Assembly: GCF_004353905.1 (NCBI RefSeq)
Contig: NZ_SMOD01000026.1
Span: 65,487-129,486, forward strand
DNA from: Paraburkholderia guartelaensis
Lineage (GTDB): Bacteria > Pseudomonadota > Gammaproteobacteria > Burkholderiales > Burkholderiaceae
Direction of reading: 5' to 3'
DNA: 64,000 nucleotides
Shown here: piece after piece, positions 55,987 through 64,000 of the stretch
Numbering within the stretch: the first letter of the stretch is position 1
Layout: each line of letters begins with the position of its first letter
The notes under the pieces: model-generated
The model's input: the letters and a program-made list of their open reading frames with translations, nothing else
Database searches by the model: none
Told to the model about the DNA's origin: nothing
Program-made: the position numbers and the translations under genes

Positions 55987-56526
55987 TCAGTTTCTGAACG
56001 GGAACTTGAAGCCGGCGAGCAGTGCCTTTGCTTCTTCGTCGGTCTTCGCGGTCGTCGTGATGCTGATGTTCAGCCCACGCAGCGCGTCGATCTTGTCGTA
56101 GTCGATTTCGGGGAAAATGATCTGCTCTTTCACACCGATGTTGTAGTTACCACGGCCGTCGAATGCCTTGCCCGACACGCCACGGAAGTCGCGCACGCGG
56201 GGCAGCGCAACCGTCACGAAACGGTCCAGGAATTCGTACATGGCATTGCCACGCAGGGTAACCATCGTGCCGATCGGGTAGCCTTCGCGAATCTTGAAGC
56301 CGGCGATTGCCTTGCGCGACTTCGTGATAACGGGCTTCTGGCCGGCGATCTTCGTGAGGTCGCCAACGGCGTGCTCGAGGACCTTCTTGTCAGCGACGGC
56401 TTCACCAACACCCATGTTCAGGGTGATCTTGGTGAGGCGCGGCACTTCCATGACCGACTTGTAACCGAACTTCTCGATCAGGCCAGGAACGACCTTCTCT
56501 TTATAAAATTCTTGCAAACGTGCCAT
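55987..56526 (-). CDS. rplE: 50S ribosomal protein L5
   Basis: 179 aa, M-A-R-L-Q-E-F-Y start and T-L-N-M-G-V-G-E-A, D-F-R-G-V, E-Q-I-I-F-P-E-I-D-Y-D family blocks. L5 binds 5S rRNA and contacts P-site tRNA. Confidence 0.99.
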   Translation of the reverse strand: MARLQEFYKEKVVPGLIEKFGYKSVMEVPRLTKITLNMGVGEAVADKKVLEHAVGDLTKIAGQKPVITKSRKAIAGFKIREGYPIGTMVTLRGNAMYEFLDRFVTVALPRVRDFRGVSGKAFDGRGNYNIGVKEQIIFPEIDYDKIDALRGLNISITTTAKTDEEAKALLAGFKFPFRN

Positions 56527-56542
56527 TTTTTACTCCGCAGCG

Positions 56543-56851
56543 TCAGGCGCTCAGAACAGCACCGGTCGTCTTCAGGAAACGAACCTTCTTGTCCCCTTCG
56601 ACCTTGATGCCCACGCGCGACGGCTTACCGTTCGCGTCGACCAGTGCGACGTTCGAGATAGCCAGCGGCATTGCCTTGGCTTCCACGCCACCCGTCGTAC
56701 CCTTCATGGGGTTCGGCTTCACATGCTTCTTCGCGATGTTGATGCCTTCGACAGTGACGCGCTCTTCGCCGATGGCCAGCACGACGCCGCGCTTGCCCTT
56801 ATCTTTGCCGGTAACGACGATAACTTCGTCACCCTTGCGAATCTTGTTCAT
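56543..56851 (-). CDS. rplX: 50S ribosomal protein L24
   Basis: 102 aa KOW-domain protein: I-R-K-G-D-E-V-I-V-V-T-G-K-D-K-G-K-R-G. L24 starts 50S assembly near the tunnel exit. Confidence 0.98.
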   Translation of the reverse strand: MNKIRKGDEVIVVTGKDKGKRGVVLAIGEERVTVEGINIAKKHVKPNPMKGTTGGVEAKAMPLAISNVALVDANGKPSRVGIKVEGDKKVRFLKTTGAVLSA

Positions 56852-56860
56852 CGCGGCTCC

Positions 56861-57229
56861 TTACAGCACTTCCGGCGCCAGCGAAACGATCTTCATGAAT
56901 CGTTCGCTACGCAGCTCACGCGTAACCGGCCCGAAGATACGGGTGCCGATCGGCTCAAGCTTGGTATTCAAAAGCACGGCGGCGTTGCCATCGAACTTGA
57001 TCAGCGAGCCGTCTTGACGGCGCACGCCCTTCGCAGTGCGAACCACAACAGCGTTGTAGATTTCGCCCTTTTTCACGCGCCCGCGCGGCGTTGCTTCCTT
57101 GACGCTCACCTTGATGATGTCGCCAATGCTGGCATAACGACGCTTCGAGCCGCCGAGCACCTTGATGCACAGAACTTCGCGTGCACCCGTGTTGTCGGCT
57201 ACTTCAAGCCGAGTTTCGGTCTGGATCAT
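56861..57229 (-). CDS. rplN: 50S ribosomal protein L14
   Basis: 122 aa, M-I-Q-T-E-T-R-L-E-V-A-D-N-T-G-A-R start and the P-R-G-R-V-K-K-G-E-I-Y-N-A block. First gene of the spc operon. GGGAAAGATAAACC precedes the ATG. Its leader would be about 240 nt from the promoter at 57478-57506. Confidence 0.99.
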   Translation of the reverse strand: MIQTETRLEVADNTGAREVLCIKVLGGSKRRYASIGDIIKVSVKEATPRGRVKKGEIYNAVVVRTAKGVRRQDGSLIKFDGNAAVLLNTKLEPIGTRIFGPVTRELRSERFMKIVSLAPEVL

Positions 57230-57477
57230 GGTTTATCTTTCCCAACTTAATCCGGTCGCGCCACCATGGCACATCCGGTCAGTCTTGGTCCCGTCAGCCG
57301 CGCCGCCACTAGAACGACCGCTCAGCTGCTTGGGTAAGAACAGCAGCGACGGCAAACGAAACCGGCCATCGCATTCCGGTGAATCTTGCTAACCCGGACT
57401 GGCGCCCGAATCTGCTTCCCCACCTACATTCGCCTGCTGCTTTGCCAACAGCAAACCCATAAGTAGGGAAGACCAAG

Positions 57478-57506
57478 ACTATAACTCGATAATCTTGGTC
57501 TAGCAA
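57478..57506 (-). promoter_or_regulatory. Predicted spc-operon promoter with embedded palindrome
   Basis: On the minus strand: -35 TTGCTA (57501-57506), 17 nt, -10 TATAGT (57478-57483; five of six). Palindrome arms GACCAAGA (right after the -35) and TCTTGGTC (overlapping the last -10 base) flank the spacer. A third copy, AGTCTTGGTC on the plus strand, lies at 57281-57290. The 346-bp rpsQ-rplN spacer (57230-57575) has no protein gene. Confidence 0.6.
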
Positions 57507-57536
57507 GCGAAATCTTCAGCGATTTCAATTACTTCT

Positions 57537-57565
57537 ACACCCCGGGAAATGGCTCCCCGGGGTGT
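57537..57565 (-). other. 10-bp hairpin at the S10-spc boundary
   Basis: Arms ACACCCCGGG (57537-57546) and CCCGGGGTGT (57556-57565) with a nine-base loop, ten bases after the rpsQ stop. No U-tract follows on the minus strand, so it may stabilise the S10 mRNA 3' end or act with Rho. Confidence 0.5.
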
Positions 57566-57575
57566 TGCGCCACTT

Positions 57576-57848
57576 TTAGATGACGCGTGCTGCTTCGATC
57601 AGCTTCGACACGGTCCAGGCCTTCGTCTTCGAGAGAGGACGGGTCTCCTGGATTTCAACGAGGTCACCCTCGTTGTACGTGTTCGCTTCGTCGTGCGCGT
57701 GGTACTTCTTCGACTGCACAACGTACTTGCCGTAGATCGGGTGCTTGACGCGGCGCTCGACCAGGACGGTGACCGTCTTGTCCATCTTGTTGCTGACGAC
57801 TTTGCCGACCAGCGTCCGCTTAAGCGAGGTTTTCACGCTTTCGTTCAT
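57576..57848 (-). CDS. rpsQ: 30S ribosomal protein S17
   Basis: 90 aa OB-fold, with L-V-G-K-V-V-S-N-K-M-D-K-T-V-T-V and E-T-R-P-L-S-K-T-K-A-W. Last gene of the S10 cluster; its ATG overlaps the rpmC stop (ATGA). Confidence 0.98.
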   Translation of the reverse strand: MNESVKTSLKRTLVGKVVSNKMDKTVTVLVERRVKHPIYGKYVVQSKKYHAHDEANTYNEGDLVEIQETRPLSKTKAWTVSKLIEAARVI

Positions 57849-58039
57849 TTCTGGTTCGCCTTCTGAGTCAGGACGGTCCGCACACGTGCGATGTCGCGAC
57901 GAACCTTCTTCAGCTGGCTCGTGTTCGTGAGCTGCTGGGTCGCGAGTTGCATGCGCAGGCCGAATTGCGCCTTCAAGAGGTCCGACAGCTCTTTGTCGAG
58001 CGCGGCCTTGTCTTTCTGAAGAAGTTCAGATGCCTTCAT
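57845..58039 (-). CDS. rpmC: 50S ribosomal protein L29
   Basis: 64 aa, two helices, M-K-A-S-E-L-L-Q-K-D-K and L-R-M-Q-L-A-T-Q-Q-L. ATG after AGGAGTGATTG; a TTG just upstream is less likely. L29 sits at the tunnel exit beside L23. Confidence 0.97.
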   Translation of the reverse strand: MKASELLQKDKAALDKELSDLLKAQFGLRMQLATQQLTNTSQLKKVRRDIARVRTVLTQKANQK

Positions 58040-58049
58040 CAATCACTCC

Positions 58050-58466
58050 TTAGGCGCCGAGCTGGCGAACCATGAAGACCGTCTTCAGCGGCAGCTTGGC
58101 TGCAGCCAGACGGAAGGCTTCACGGGCCAGTTCTTCGGACACACCATCCATTTCATACAGCATCTTGCCCGGCTGAATCTCGGCGACGTAGTACTCAGGG
58201 TTACCCTTACCGTTACCCATACGCACTTCCGCCGGCTTTTGCGAGATCGGCTTGTCCGGGAAGATACGGATCCAGATGCGGCCGCCACGCTTGATGTGAC
58301 GCGTCATTGCACGACGCGCTGCTTCAATCTGACGCGCGGTCAGGCGACCACGACCGATAGCCTTCAGACCGTACTCACCAAACGAAACGGCGTTGCCGCG
58401 CGTTGCGATACCGGTGTTACGACCCTTCTGCTCTTTGCGATACTTCCTGCGTTTCGGTTGCAGCAT
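58050..58466 (-). CDS. rplP: 50S ribosomal protein L16
   Basis: 138 aa, M-L-Q-P-K-R-R-K-Y-R-K-E-Q-K-G-R-N start, and T-R-H-I-K-R-G-G-R-I-W-I-R-I-F-P. L16 helps place the A-site tRNA. Two bases after rpsC. Confidence 0.99.
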   Translation of the reverse strand: MLQPKRRKYRKEQKGRNTGIATRGNAVSFGEYGLKAIGRGRLTARQIEAARRAMTRHIKRGGRIWIRIFPDKPISQKPAEVRMGNGKGNPEYYVAEIQPGKMLYEMDGVSEELAREAFRLAAAKLPLKTVFMVRQLGA

Positions 58467-58468
58467 CG

Positions 58469-59260
58469 TTATTCTCCACTCTTGCCGTCACCGCCGGCGC
58501 CACGGCGCGGTGCGCCACGACGGGCACCCGGTGCGCCTTCGCCATCACGGCGCGGACGACGATCGCCCGGACGCGCATTGCGGCGCGGACGCTTTTCTTC
58601 GGCGACTTCTTCCACCACCGGTGCGTCGTTGCGGCCGAGCGTGTCGCCCTTGTAGACCCAAACCTTCACGCCGATGATGCCGTACGTCGTCTTCGCTTCC
58701 GAGGTTGCGTAGTCGATGTCAGCACGCAGCGTGTGAAGCGGCACTCGACCTTCGCGGTACCACTCGGTACGTGCGATTTCGATACCGTTCAGACGGCCGG
58801 CGCTCATGATCTTGATGCCCTGGGCACCCAGACGCATTGCGTTCTGCATCGCGCGCTTCATTGCGCGACGGAACATGATGCGGCGCTCGAGCTGCTGCGT
58901 GATCGAATCGGCGATCAGTTGAGCATCGGTTTCCGGCTTGCGGATTTCTTCGATGTTCACGTGAACCGGAACGCCCATGCGCTTCTGGAGTTCGGCCTTG
59001 AGGAGTTCGATGTCCTCGCCCTTCTTGCCGATCACCACACCCGGGCGCGAGCTGTAAATCGTGATGCGAGCGTTCTTTGCCGGACGCTCGATCACAACAC
59101 GGCCCACCGAAGCGTTCTTCAGCTTCTTCTTCAGGTATTCACGAACACCGATGTCTTCCTTCAACATCGCCGCGAAATTGTTGTTGTTCGCGTACCAACG
59201 CGAAGCCCAATTGCGGCTGACGGCCAAACGGAAGCCAGTCGGATGAATTTTCTGTCCCAT
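58469..59260 (-). CDS. rpsC: 30S ribosomal protein S3
   Basis: 263 aa. The KH domain (V-I-G-K-K-G-E-D-I) and the S3 C-terminal domain are intact; the last 50 residues are an Arg/Gly/Pro-rich extension longer than E. coli S3 (233 aa), as in other betaproteobacteria. S3 forms the mRNA entry gate. Confidence 0.98.
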   Translation of the reverse strand: MGQKIHPTGFRLAVSRNWASRWYANNNNFAAMLKEDIGVREYLKKKLKNASVGRVVIERPAKNARITIYSSRPGVVIGKKGEDIELLKAELQKRMGVPVHVNIEEIRKPETDAQLIADSITQQLERRIMFRRAMKRAMQNAMRLGAQGIKIMSAGRLNGIEIARTEWYREGRVPLHTLRADIDYATSEAKTTYGIIGVKVWVYKGDTLGRNDAPVVEEVAEEKRPRRNARPGDRRPRRDGEGAPGARRGAPRRGAGGDGKSGE

Positions 59261-59271
59261 CGTATGGCTCC

Positions 59272-59601
59272 TTAATTCCCGACCGTCACAGTGATGTGAC
59301 AGGATTGCTTCTCGATGCGGTTGCCGCGGCCCTTGGCGCGCGCGGTGAAACGCTTCAGCGAAGCTGCCTTGTCGACGTAGATGCTCTTGATCTTGAGCTC
59401 GTCGATATCAGCACCTTCGTTGTGTTCCGCGTTTGCGATCGCCGAGAGCACAACCTTTTTCACGATGCCAGCCGCTTTCTTCGGCGAGAACGTCAGAACG
59501 TTCAGTGCCTTGTCGACCGGCAGACCGCGGATCTGGTCAGCCACAAGGCGCGTCTTCTGCGCCGAGATGCGGGCACCGCGATGAATTGCCTTCACTTCCA
59601 T
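59272..59601 (-). CDS. rplV: 50S ribosomal protein L22
   Basis: 109 aa; the tunnel-lining hairpin lies in the C-terminal part ([18 protein letters not shown]). Twelve bases after rpsS. Confidence 0.98.
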
Positions 59602-59613
59602 CTTGATTGCCCC

Positions 59614-59889
59614 TTATTTCTTGGCCTTCTTGTCGGCCGCGTGTCCCTTGAACGTACGGGTCAGTGCGAACTCGCCAAGCTTGTGGCCGACCATGTTTTC
59701 CGTGACATACACCGGAACGTGTTGACGGCCGTTGTGCACGGCGATCGTCAGGCCGATGAAGTCCGGCAGGATCGTCGAGCGACGCGACCAGGTCTTGATC
59801 GGTTTCTTGTCACGCGATGCTGCAGCCGCCTCAACCTTCTTCAGCAAATGGGCGTCGCAGAACGGACCTTTCTTAATAGAACGTGCCAT
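59614..59889 (-). CDS. rpsS: 30S ribosomal protein S19
   Basis: 91 aa, M-A-R-S-I-K-K-G-P-F-C-D start and V-G-H-K-L-G-E-F-A-L-T-R-T. S19 partners S13 in the 30S head. Confidence 0.99.
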   Translation of the reverse strand: MARSIKKGPFCDAHLLKKVEAAAASRDKKPIKTWSRRSTILPDFIGLTIAVHNGRQHVPVYVTENMVGHKLGEFALTRTFKGHAADKKAKK

Positions 59890-59899
59890 TGCCTACTCC

Positions 59900-60727
59900 T
59901 TAACGCTTGTGACGGCGCTGGACGATCATGCTCGTCGTGCGCTTGTTGCTGCGGGTGCGATAGCCCTTCGTCGGCGTGCCCCACGGGCTCACCGGGTCGC
60001 GACCAGCCGCAGTCTTGCCTTCGCCACCACCGTGCGGGTGGTCGACCGGGTTCATTGCAACGCCACGGACCGTCGGGCGGATACCGCGCCAGCGGTTCGC
60101 GCCAGCCTTACCGATTTGACGGAGGCTGTGCTCTTCGTTGCCGACTTCACCGATCGTTGCGCGGCATTCAACGTGCACGCGGCGGATTTCGCCCGAACGC
60201 AGACGAACCTGCGCGTAGACGCCTTCACGTGCCAGCAGCATTGCCGACGTGCCAGCCGAACGCGCCATTTGCGCGCCCTTGCCCGGCAGCATTTCGATGC
60301 AGTGGATCGTCGTACCGACCGGAATGTTGCGGATCGGCAGCGTGTTGCCTGCACGGATCGGCGCTTCCGAACCCGACATCAGCTGCGTGCCAACCGTCAC
60401 GCCCTTCGGCGCGATGATGTAGCGGCGCTCGCCGTCTGCGTAAAGAACCAGCGCAATGTTCGCGCTACGGTTCGGGTCATACTCGAGACGCTCCACCTTC
60501 GCGGGGATGCCATCCTTCGTACGACGGAAATCGATCACACGGTAGTGCTGCTTGTGACCGCCACCCTGGTGACGCGTCGTGATGCGACCGTTGTTGTTAC
60601 GGCCAGCCGTCGAGGACTTCTTTTCGAGCAGTGCCGCGAACGGCGCGCCCTTATGGAGGTCCTTGTTGACGATCTTGACCATCGCGCGGCGACCCGGCGA
60701 GGTCGGCTTAACTTTCACGATTGCCAT
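59900..60727 (-). CDS. rplB: 50S ribosomal protein L2
   Basis: 275 aa. The conserved peptidyl-transferase-proximal segment G-V-A-M-N-P-V-D-H-P-H-G-G-G-E-G is complete, and the protein ends K-R-T-T-S-M-I-V-Q-R-R-H-K-R. L2 supports subunit association and peptide bond formation. Two bases after rplW. Confidence 0.99.
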   Translation of the reverse strand: MAIVKVKPTSPGRRAMVKIVNKDLHKGAPFAALLEKKSSTAGRNNNGRITTRHQGGGHKQHYRVIDFRRTKDGIPAKVERLEYDPNRSANIALVLYADGERRYIIAPKGVTVGTQLMSGSEAPIRAGNTLPIRNIPVGTTIHCIEMLPGKGAQMARSAGTSAMLLAREGVYAQVRLRSGEIRRVHVECRATIGEVGNEEHSLRQIGKAGANRWRGIRPTVRGVAMNPVDHPHGGGEGKTAAGRDPVSPWGTPTKGYRTRSNKRTTSMIVQRRHKR

Positions 60728-60729
60728 GA

Positions 60730-61044
60730 TTACTTGGCCTCCGCTTCAAAGTTGATTTCCTGGCCGGGCTTCAGGCAGACATACGCCTTCTTCACGTCCT
60801 TGCGCTTGCCGTTGAAGCGGCCAAAGCGCTTGGCTTTGCCCTTCTGGACCAGCACGTTGACGGACTCGACTTCCACCTTGAACAGCAGCTCGACAGCAGC
60901 CTTGACTTCCTGCTTGTTCGCGTCCGGCGCGACTTCGAAGACGACTTGTTCGTTCTTCTCCGCAACCAGCGTCGCCTTTTCGGAGATCACCGGTGCGAGC
61001 AGGACCTGCATCAAACGATGATCGTTCTTGCGAATCTCGCTCAT
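60730..61044 (-). CDS. rplW: 50S ribosomal protein L23
   Basis: 104 aa; V-L-L-A-P-V-I-S-E-K-A-T near the start and the G-K-A-K-R-F-G-R loop. L23 docks trigger factor and SRP at the tunnel exit. Overlaps rplD by four bases (ATGA). Confidence 0.98.
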   Translation of the reverse strand: MSEIRKNDHRLMQVLLAPVISEKATLVAEKNEQVVFEVAPDANKQEVKAAVELLFKVEVESVNVLVQKGKAKRFGRFNGKRKDVKKAYVCLKPGQEINFEAEAK

Positions 61045-61661
61045 GACAGCAACTCCTCGATCTGGGCGACCGCTGCCTTCGTGATCAGGATCTTCTTGAA
61101 GTAGATCAGCGAGAGCGGGTCGGCAAAACGCGGCTCAACGACTGCCACGTGGGGCAGGTTGCGCGACGCGAGATACAGGTTCTCGTCGACCGTGTCGGTG
61201 ATGACCAGCACGGATTCGAGACCCATGGCCTTGAACTTTTCGGCCAGCAGCTTCGTCTTCGGCGCTTCGAGCGAGAGCTCTTCCACGACCGAGATGCGGC
61301 CTTCGCGGGCCAGCTGCGAGAAGATCGAGCAGAGACCTGCGCGATGCATCTTCTTGTTGACCTTGTGCGAGAAGTTTTCTTCCGGCGAATTCGGGAAGAT
61401 GCGACCACCGCCACGCCACAGCGGGCTCGACGACATACCGGCACGAGCGCGGCCCGTACCCTTCTGACGCCACGGCTTCTTGGTGGTGTGCTTGACCTGT
61501 TCGCGGTCCTTCTGCGCGCGGTTACCGCTGCGCGCGTTCGCCTGGTAGGCGATAACGATCTGGTGGATCAGCGCTTCGTTGTAGTCACGGCCGAACACGA
61601 CGTCCGACGCGTTAACAGCTGCGCCTTCCTGACCATTGGCGTTCAGGAGCTTCAGTTCCAT
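61041..61661 (-). CDS. rplD: 50S ribosomal protein L4
   Basis: 206 aa. The tunnel loop carries K-K-P-W-R-Q-K-G-T-G-R-A-R-A-G, and the globular domain is complete. In E. coli L4 also represses the S10 operon. Its start overlaps the rplC stop by one base (TAATG). Confidence 0.99.
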   Translation of the reverse strand: MELKLLNANGQEGAAVNASDVVFGRDYNEALIHQIVIAYQANARSGNRAQKDREQVKHTTKKPWRQKGTGRARAGMSSSPLWRGGGRIFPNSPEENFSHKVNKKMHRAGLCSIFSQLAREGRISVVEELSLEAPKTKLLAEKFKAMGLESVLVITDTVDENLYLASRNLPHVAVVEPRFADPLSLIYFKKILITKAAVAQIEELLS

Positions 61662-62320
61662 TATTGCGCTCCTTTCTTGGCGCGCGCCTTGACGGCGGGC
61701 GTCACGAAAACCTTGCCGCCCTTTGCACCCGGCACGGCACCCTTGACCAGCAGCAGCTTGCGCTCTGCGTCGATACGGGCGATTTCGAGGTTTTGCACCG
61801 TCACGGTTTCGTCACCCATGTGACCGGTCATGCGCTTACCCGGGAACACGCGACCCGGATCCTGCGCCATACCGATCGAGCCCGGCACATTGTGCGAGCG
61901 CGAGTTACCGTGCGAAGCACGACCCGAAGCGAAGTTGTAACGCTTGATGGTACCGGCGTAGCCCTTACCGATCGAGGTGCCTTGCACGTCGATCTTCTGG
62001 CCTTCTTCGAAGAGTTCCACACCGATCACAGCGCCAGCGGACAGTTCGGCGGCCTTAGCGGCGTCGATCTGGAATTCCTTGAGGATTTCACCGGCTTGAA
62101 CGCCAGCTTTGGCGAGATGACCTGCGAGCGGCTTCGTCACGCGCGATGCGCGGCGAGTACCGAAAGTAACCTGCACGGCCGTGTAGCCGTCGGTTTCAAC
62201 AGTCTTGATCTGCGTCACGCGGTTGTCGGACACGTCCAGCACGGTCACGGGAATCGAATCCCCTTCGGCCGTGAAGATACGGGTCATGCCAACCTTGCGA
62301 CCTACGAGTCCAAGGCTCAT
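61661..62320 (-). CDS. rplC: 50S ribosomal protein L3
   Basis: 219 aa, M-S-L-G-L-V-G-R-K-V-G-M-T-R-I start after GGAGAAAACG; an ATG four codons upstream would lie on the ribosome site and is less likely. The loop N-V-P-G-S-I-G-M-A-Q-D-P-G-R-V-F contains the glutamine methylated by PrmB in E. coli. Confidence 0.98.
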   Translation of the reverse strand: MSLGLVGRKVGMTRIFTAEGDSIPVTVLDVSDNRVTQIKTVETDGYTAVQVTFGTRRASRVTKPLAGHLAKAGVQAGEILKEFQIDAAKAAELSAGAVIGVELFEEGQKIDVQGTSIGKGYAGTIKRYNFASGRASHGNSRSHNVPGSIGMAQDPGRVFPGKRMTGHMGDETVTVQNLEIARIDAERKLLLVKGAVPGAKGGKVFVTPAVKARAKKGAQ

Positions 62321-62441
62321 CGTTTTCTCCATTCCCGACTGCGATTGGTCGGGGCTAATTTACAAAGTACCGGCATGTTTTCGAGGTAAAGGCTCGAAGG
62401 GGACACACCGATTTTTTGCGCAAATGCGCGAAAAGACGTCA

Positions 62442-62470
62442 AGTATAACGTCCTTCCTCGATTTCCGCAA
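62442..62470 (-). promoter_or_regulatory. Predicted promoter between rpsJ and rplC
   Basis: On the minus strand: -35 TTGCGG (62465-62470), 17 nt, -10 TATACT (62442-62447). A near-palindrome TTTTCGCGCATTTGCGCAAAA follows around 62415-62435. It could give rplC and downstream genes an extra promoter inside the S10 cluster. The 200-bp spacer also has a six-base hairpin after rpsJ (62485-62512). Confidence 0.45.
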
Positions 62471-62520
62471 GCAATCAAAGACTTAGCGCCACCCGAAGAT
62501 TCTGGCGGCGCTGGAGGCTC

Positions 62521-62832
62521 TTACTGCAGCTTGATTTCGACGTCCACGCCAGCCGGGAGGTCCAGCTTCATCAGCGCGTCAACGGTCTTGTCCGTCGGGT
62601 CGACGATGTCCATCAGGCGCAGGTGCGTGCGGATTTCGAGCTGATCGCGCGACGTCTTGTTGACGTGCGGCGAACGCAGGATGTCGAAACGCTGGATACG
62701 CGTGGGCAGCGGCACCGGACCACGGACGATTGCACCCGTACGCTTCGCCGTTTCGACGATTTCAGCAGCCGACTGGTCGATCAGGCGGTAGTCGAAAGCC
62801 TTCAGGCGGATACGGATTTTTTGGTTCTGCAT
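62521..62832 (-). CDS. rpsJ: 30S ribosomal protein S10 (NusE)
   Basis: 103 aa, M-Q-N-Q-K-I-R-I-R-L-K-A-F-D-Y-R-L-I-D start after AAGGAATCATC; the longer open frame lies in the tuf-rpsJ spacer. S10 also serves as NusE in antitermination. It is separated from tuf by 137 bp. Confidence 0.99.
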   Translation of the reverse strand: MQNQKIRIRLKAFDYRLIDQSAAEIVETAKRTGAIVRGPVPLPTRIQRFDILRSPHVNKTSRDQLEIRTHLRLMDIVDPTDKTVDALMKLDLPAGVDVEIKLQ

Positions 62833-62969
62833 GATGATTCCTTGAAAAGAGCGAGGCGGACTTGCGCCGCCAGACGATATAAAGAGCGCAGGACCACCCC
62901 GCGGCAAGGCGCCGCGAGGTGGTCCCTGGGTACATCAACTTCTACAGCAAGCCGAGTATTCTACTCGAT

Positions 62970-64000
62970 TTACTCGATGATCTTTGCAACCACGCCGGCG
63001 CCGACGGTACGGCCACCTTCGCGGATTGCGAAGCGCAGACCTTCTTCCATCGCGATCGGAGCGATCAGCTTCACCGTGATCGACACGTTGTCGCCCGGCA
63101 TGACCATTTCCTTGTCCTTCGGCAGCTCGATCGAGCCCGTCACGTCCGTCGTACGGAAGTAGAACTGCGGACGGTAGTTGTTGAAGAACGGCGTGTGACG
63201 GCCGCCTTCGTCCTTGCTCAGCACGTACACTTCAGCCGTGAAGTGCGTGTGCGGCGTGATCGAACCCGCTTGATACCGACGATTTCGATTTCCTCGCCGA
63301 CCTTGACGATGCCGCGCTCGACGCGACCCGTCACCACCGTGCCGCGACCCGAGATCGAGAACACGTCTTCCACCGGCATCAGGAACGCGCCGTCAACTGC
63401 ACGCTCCGGCGTCGGGATGTACGTGTCCAGTGCGTCGGCCAGGTTCATGATCGCCACTTCACCCAGCTCGCCCTTGTCGCCTTCCAGCGCCAGCTTGGCC
63501 GAACCCTTGATGATCGGCGTGTCGTCGCCCGGGAAGTCGTACTTCGACAGGAGCTCGCGCACTTCCATTTCGACCAGCTCGAGCAGCTCGGCGTCGTCGA
63601 CCATGTCGCACTTGTTCAGGAACACGATGATGTAAGGCACACCGACCTGACGGGCGAGCAGGATGTGCTCACGCGTTTGCGGCATCGGACCGTCAGCGGC
63701 CGAGCACACCAGGATCGCGCCGTCCATCTGTGCCGCGCCCGTGATCATGTTCTTCACGTAGTCAGCGTGGCCCGGGCAGTCGACGTGTGCGTAGTGGCGG
63801 TTAGCCGTTTCGTACTCGACGTGCGCGGTGTTGATGGTAATACCACGTGCCTTTTCTTCCGGCGCTGCGTCGATCTGGTCGTACGCCTTCGCTTCGCCGC
63901 CGAACTTGGCGGTCAGAACCGTCGTGATCGCTGCCGTCAGCGTGGTCTTGCCGTGGTCAACGTGACCGATCGTGCCCACGTTCACGTGCGGCTTGGTCCG
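62970..64000 (-). pseudogene. tuf: Elongation factor Tu gene with internal deletion and frameshift (5' end outside the window)
   Basis: The reading enters at the right edge with R-T-K-P-H-V-N-V-G-T-I-G-H-V-D-H-G-K-T-T and keeps a complete GTPase domain (D-C-P-G-H, N-K-C-D) into domain II as far as E-I-E-I-V-G-I-K. There it runs into an out-of-frame stretch that ends at 63218. The true C-terminus continues in another frame from [16 protein letters not shown] to the final A-K-I-I-E (62970). Compared with EF-Tu about 46 residues of domain II plus one base, about 139 nt, are missing at the join near 63266-63271. This is either a decayed tuf copy or an assembly error in a duplicated gene; I favour the latter. 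Confidence 0.85.

Noticed and set aside
63218..63985. Separate 255-residue GTPase gene and an 86-residue gene beside rpsJ
   Set aside because: Both are pieces of one EF-Tu reading, split by the deletion and frameshift. Annotated as one broken tuf.

Overview
The window is a contiguous piece of a high-GC betaproteobacterial main chromosome. Gene order (mla operon, thiOSGE, gltBD, aroKB next to pilMNOQ and a class A PBP, cyaY-lptM-lysA, ccsB/resB-cytochrome c4-engB-hemB-dsbD-cutA, then alpha-spc-S10-tuf) and protein style point to Burkholderia sensu lato, most likely Paraburkholderia or a close relative. The genus is inference; the family-level call is well supported. No phage, integron, CRISPR array, tRNA or rRNA was found.

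Layout. 1-4157 (minus): the Mla retrograde phospholipid transport operon mlaF-E-D-A-C-B, with mlaB cut by the left edge. 4328-8135 (minus): thiamine operon thiO-thiS-thiG-thiE behind a sigma70-type promoter and a TPP riboswitch, with a possible 26-codon leader ORF coupled to thiO. 8412-13933 (plus): an SbmA/BacA-like ABC transporter coupled to an atypical SDR, then an MFS carrier and a DadA-like D-amino-acid dehydrogenase. 13967-20957 (minus): thpR and glutamate synthase gltBD. 21264-22295 (minus): a transposase-like protein that has lost its catalytic residues. 22485-23954 (plus): an OmpW-type porin and a DUF883 protein. 23990-32039 (minus): ugpQ-like, dgt, aroB, aroK, then pilQ, a PilO-PilP fusion, pilN and pilM, divergent from ponA/mrcA (plus). 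34836-43210: cyaY (minus), lptM-lysA (plus), msrPQ (minus), cytochrome c biogenesis ccsB/resB and a c4 cytochrome (minus). 43449-45502 (plus): engB and hemB, with a candidate minus-strand sRNA between them. 45607-47899 (minus): dsbD and cutA. 48130-64000 (minus): the full alpha, spc and S10 ribosomal protein clusters and a broken tuf at the right edge.

How the genes work together. Envelope upkeep dominates the left and middle: Mla lipid transport, ponA and pil genes at the wall, OmpW, LptM, the periplasmic MsrPQ repair pair, DsbD thiol supply, and system II haem attachment to c-type cytochromes. Biosynthesis is represented by thiamine, glutamate, shikimate, lysine/DAP and haem. The right quarter is the translation core.

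Most notable observations: the transposase-like gene beside gltBD has neither HUH histidines nor the catalytic tyrosine but keeps a full frame and a long Gly/Ser tail; a candidate sRNA upstream of hemB presents an anti-Shine-Dalgarno loop and a U7 terminator; tuf lacks about 139 nt and is frameshifted, which may be a duplicate-gene assembly error; PilO and PilP are fused; the spc promoter carries a palindrome; and terminator-like hairpins sit inside the alpha operon.
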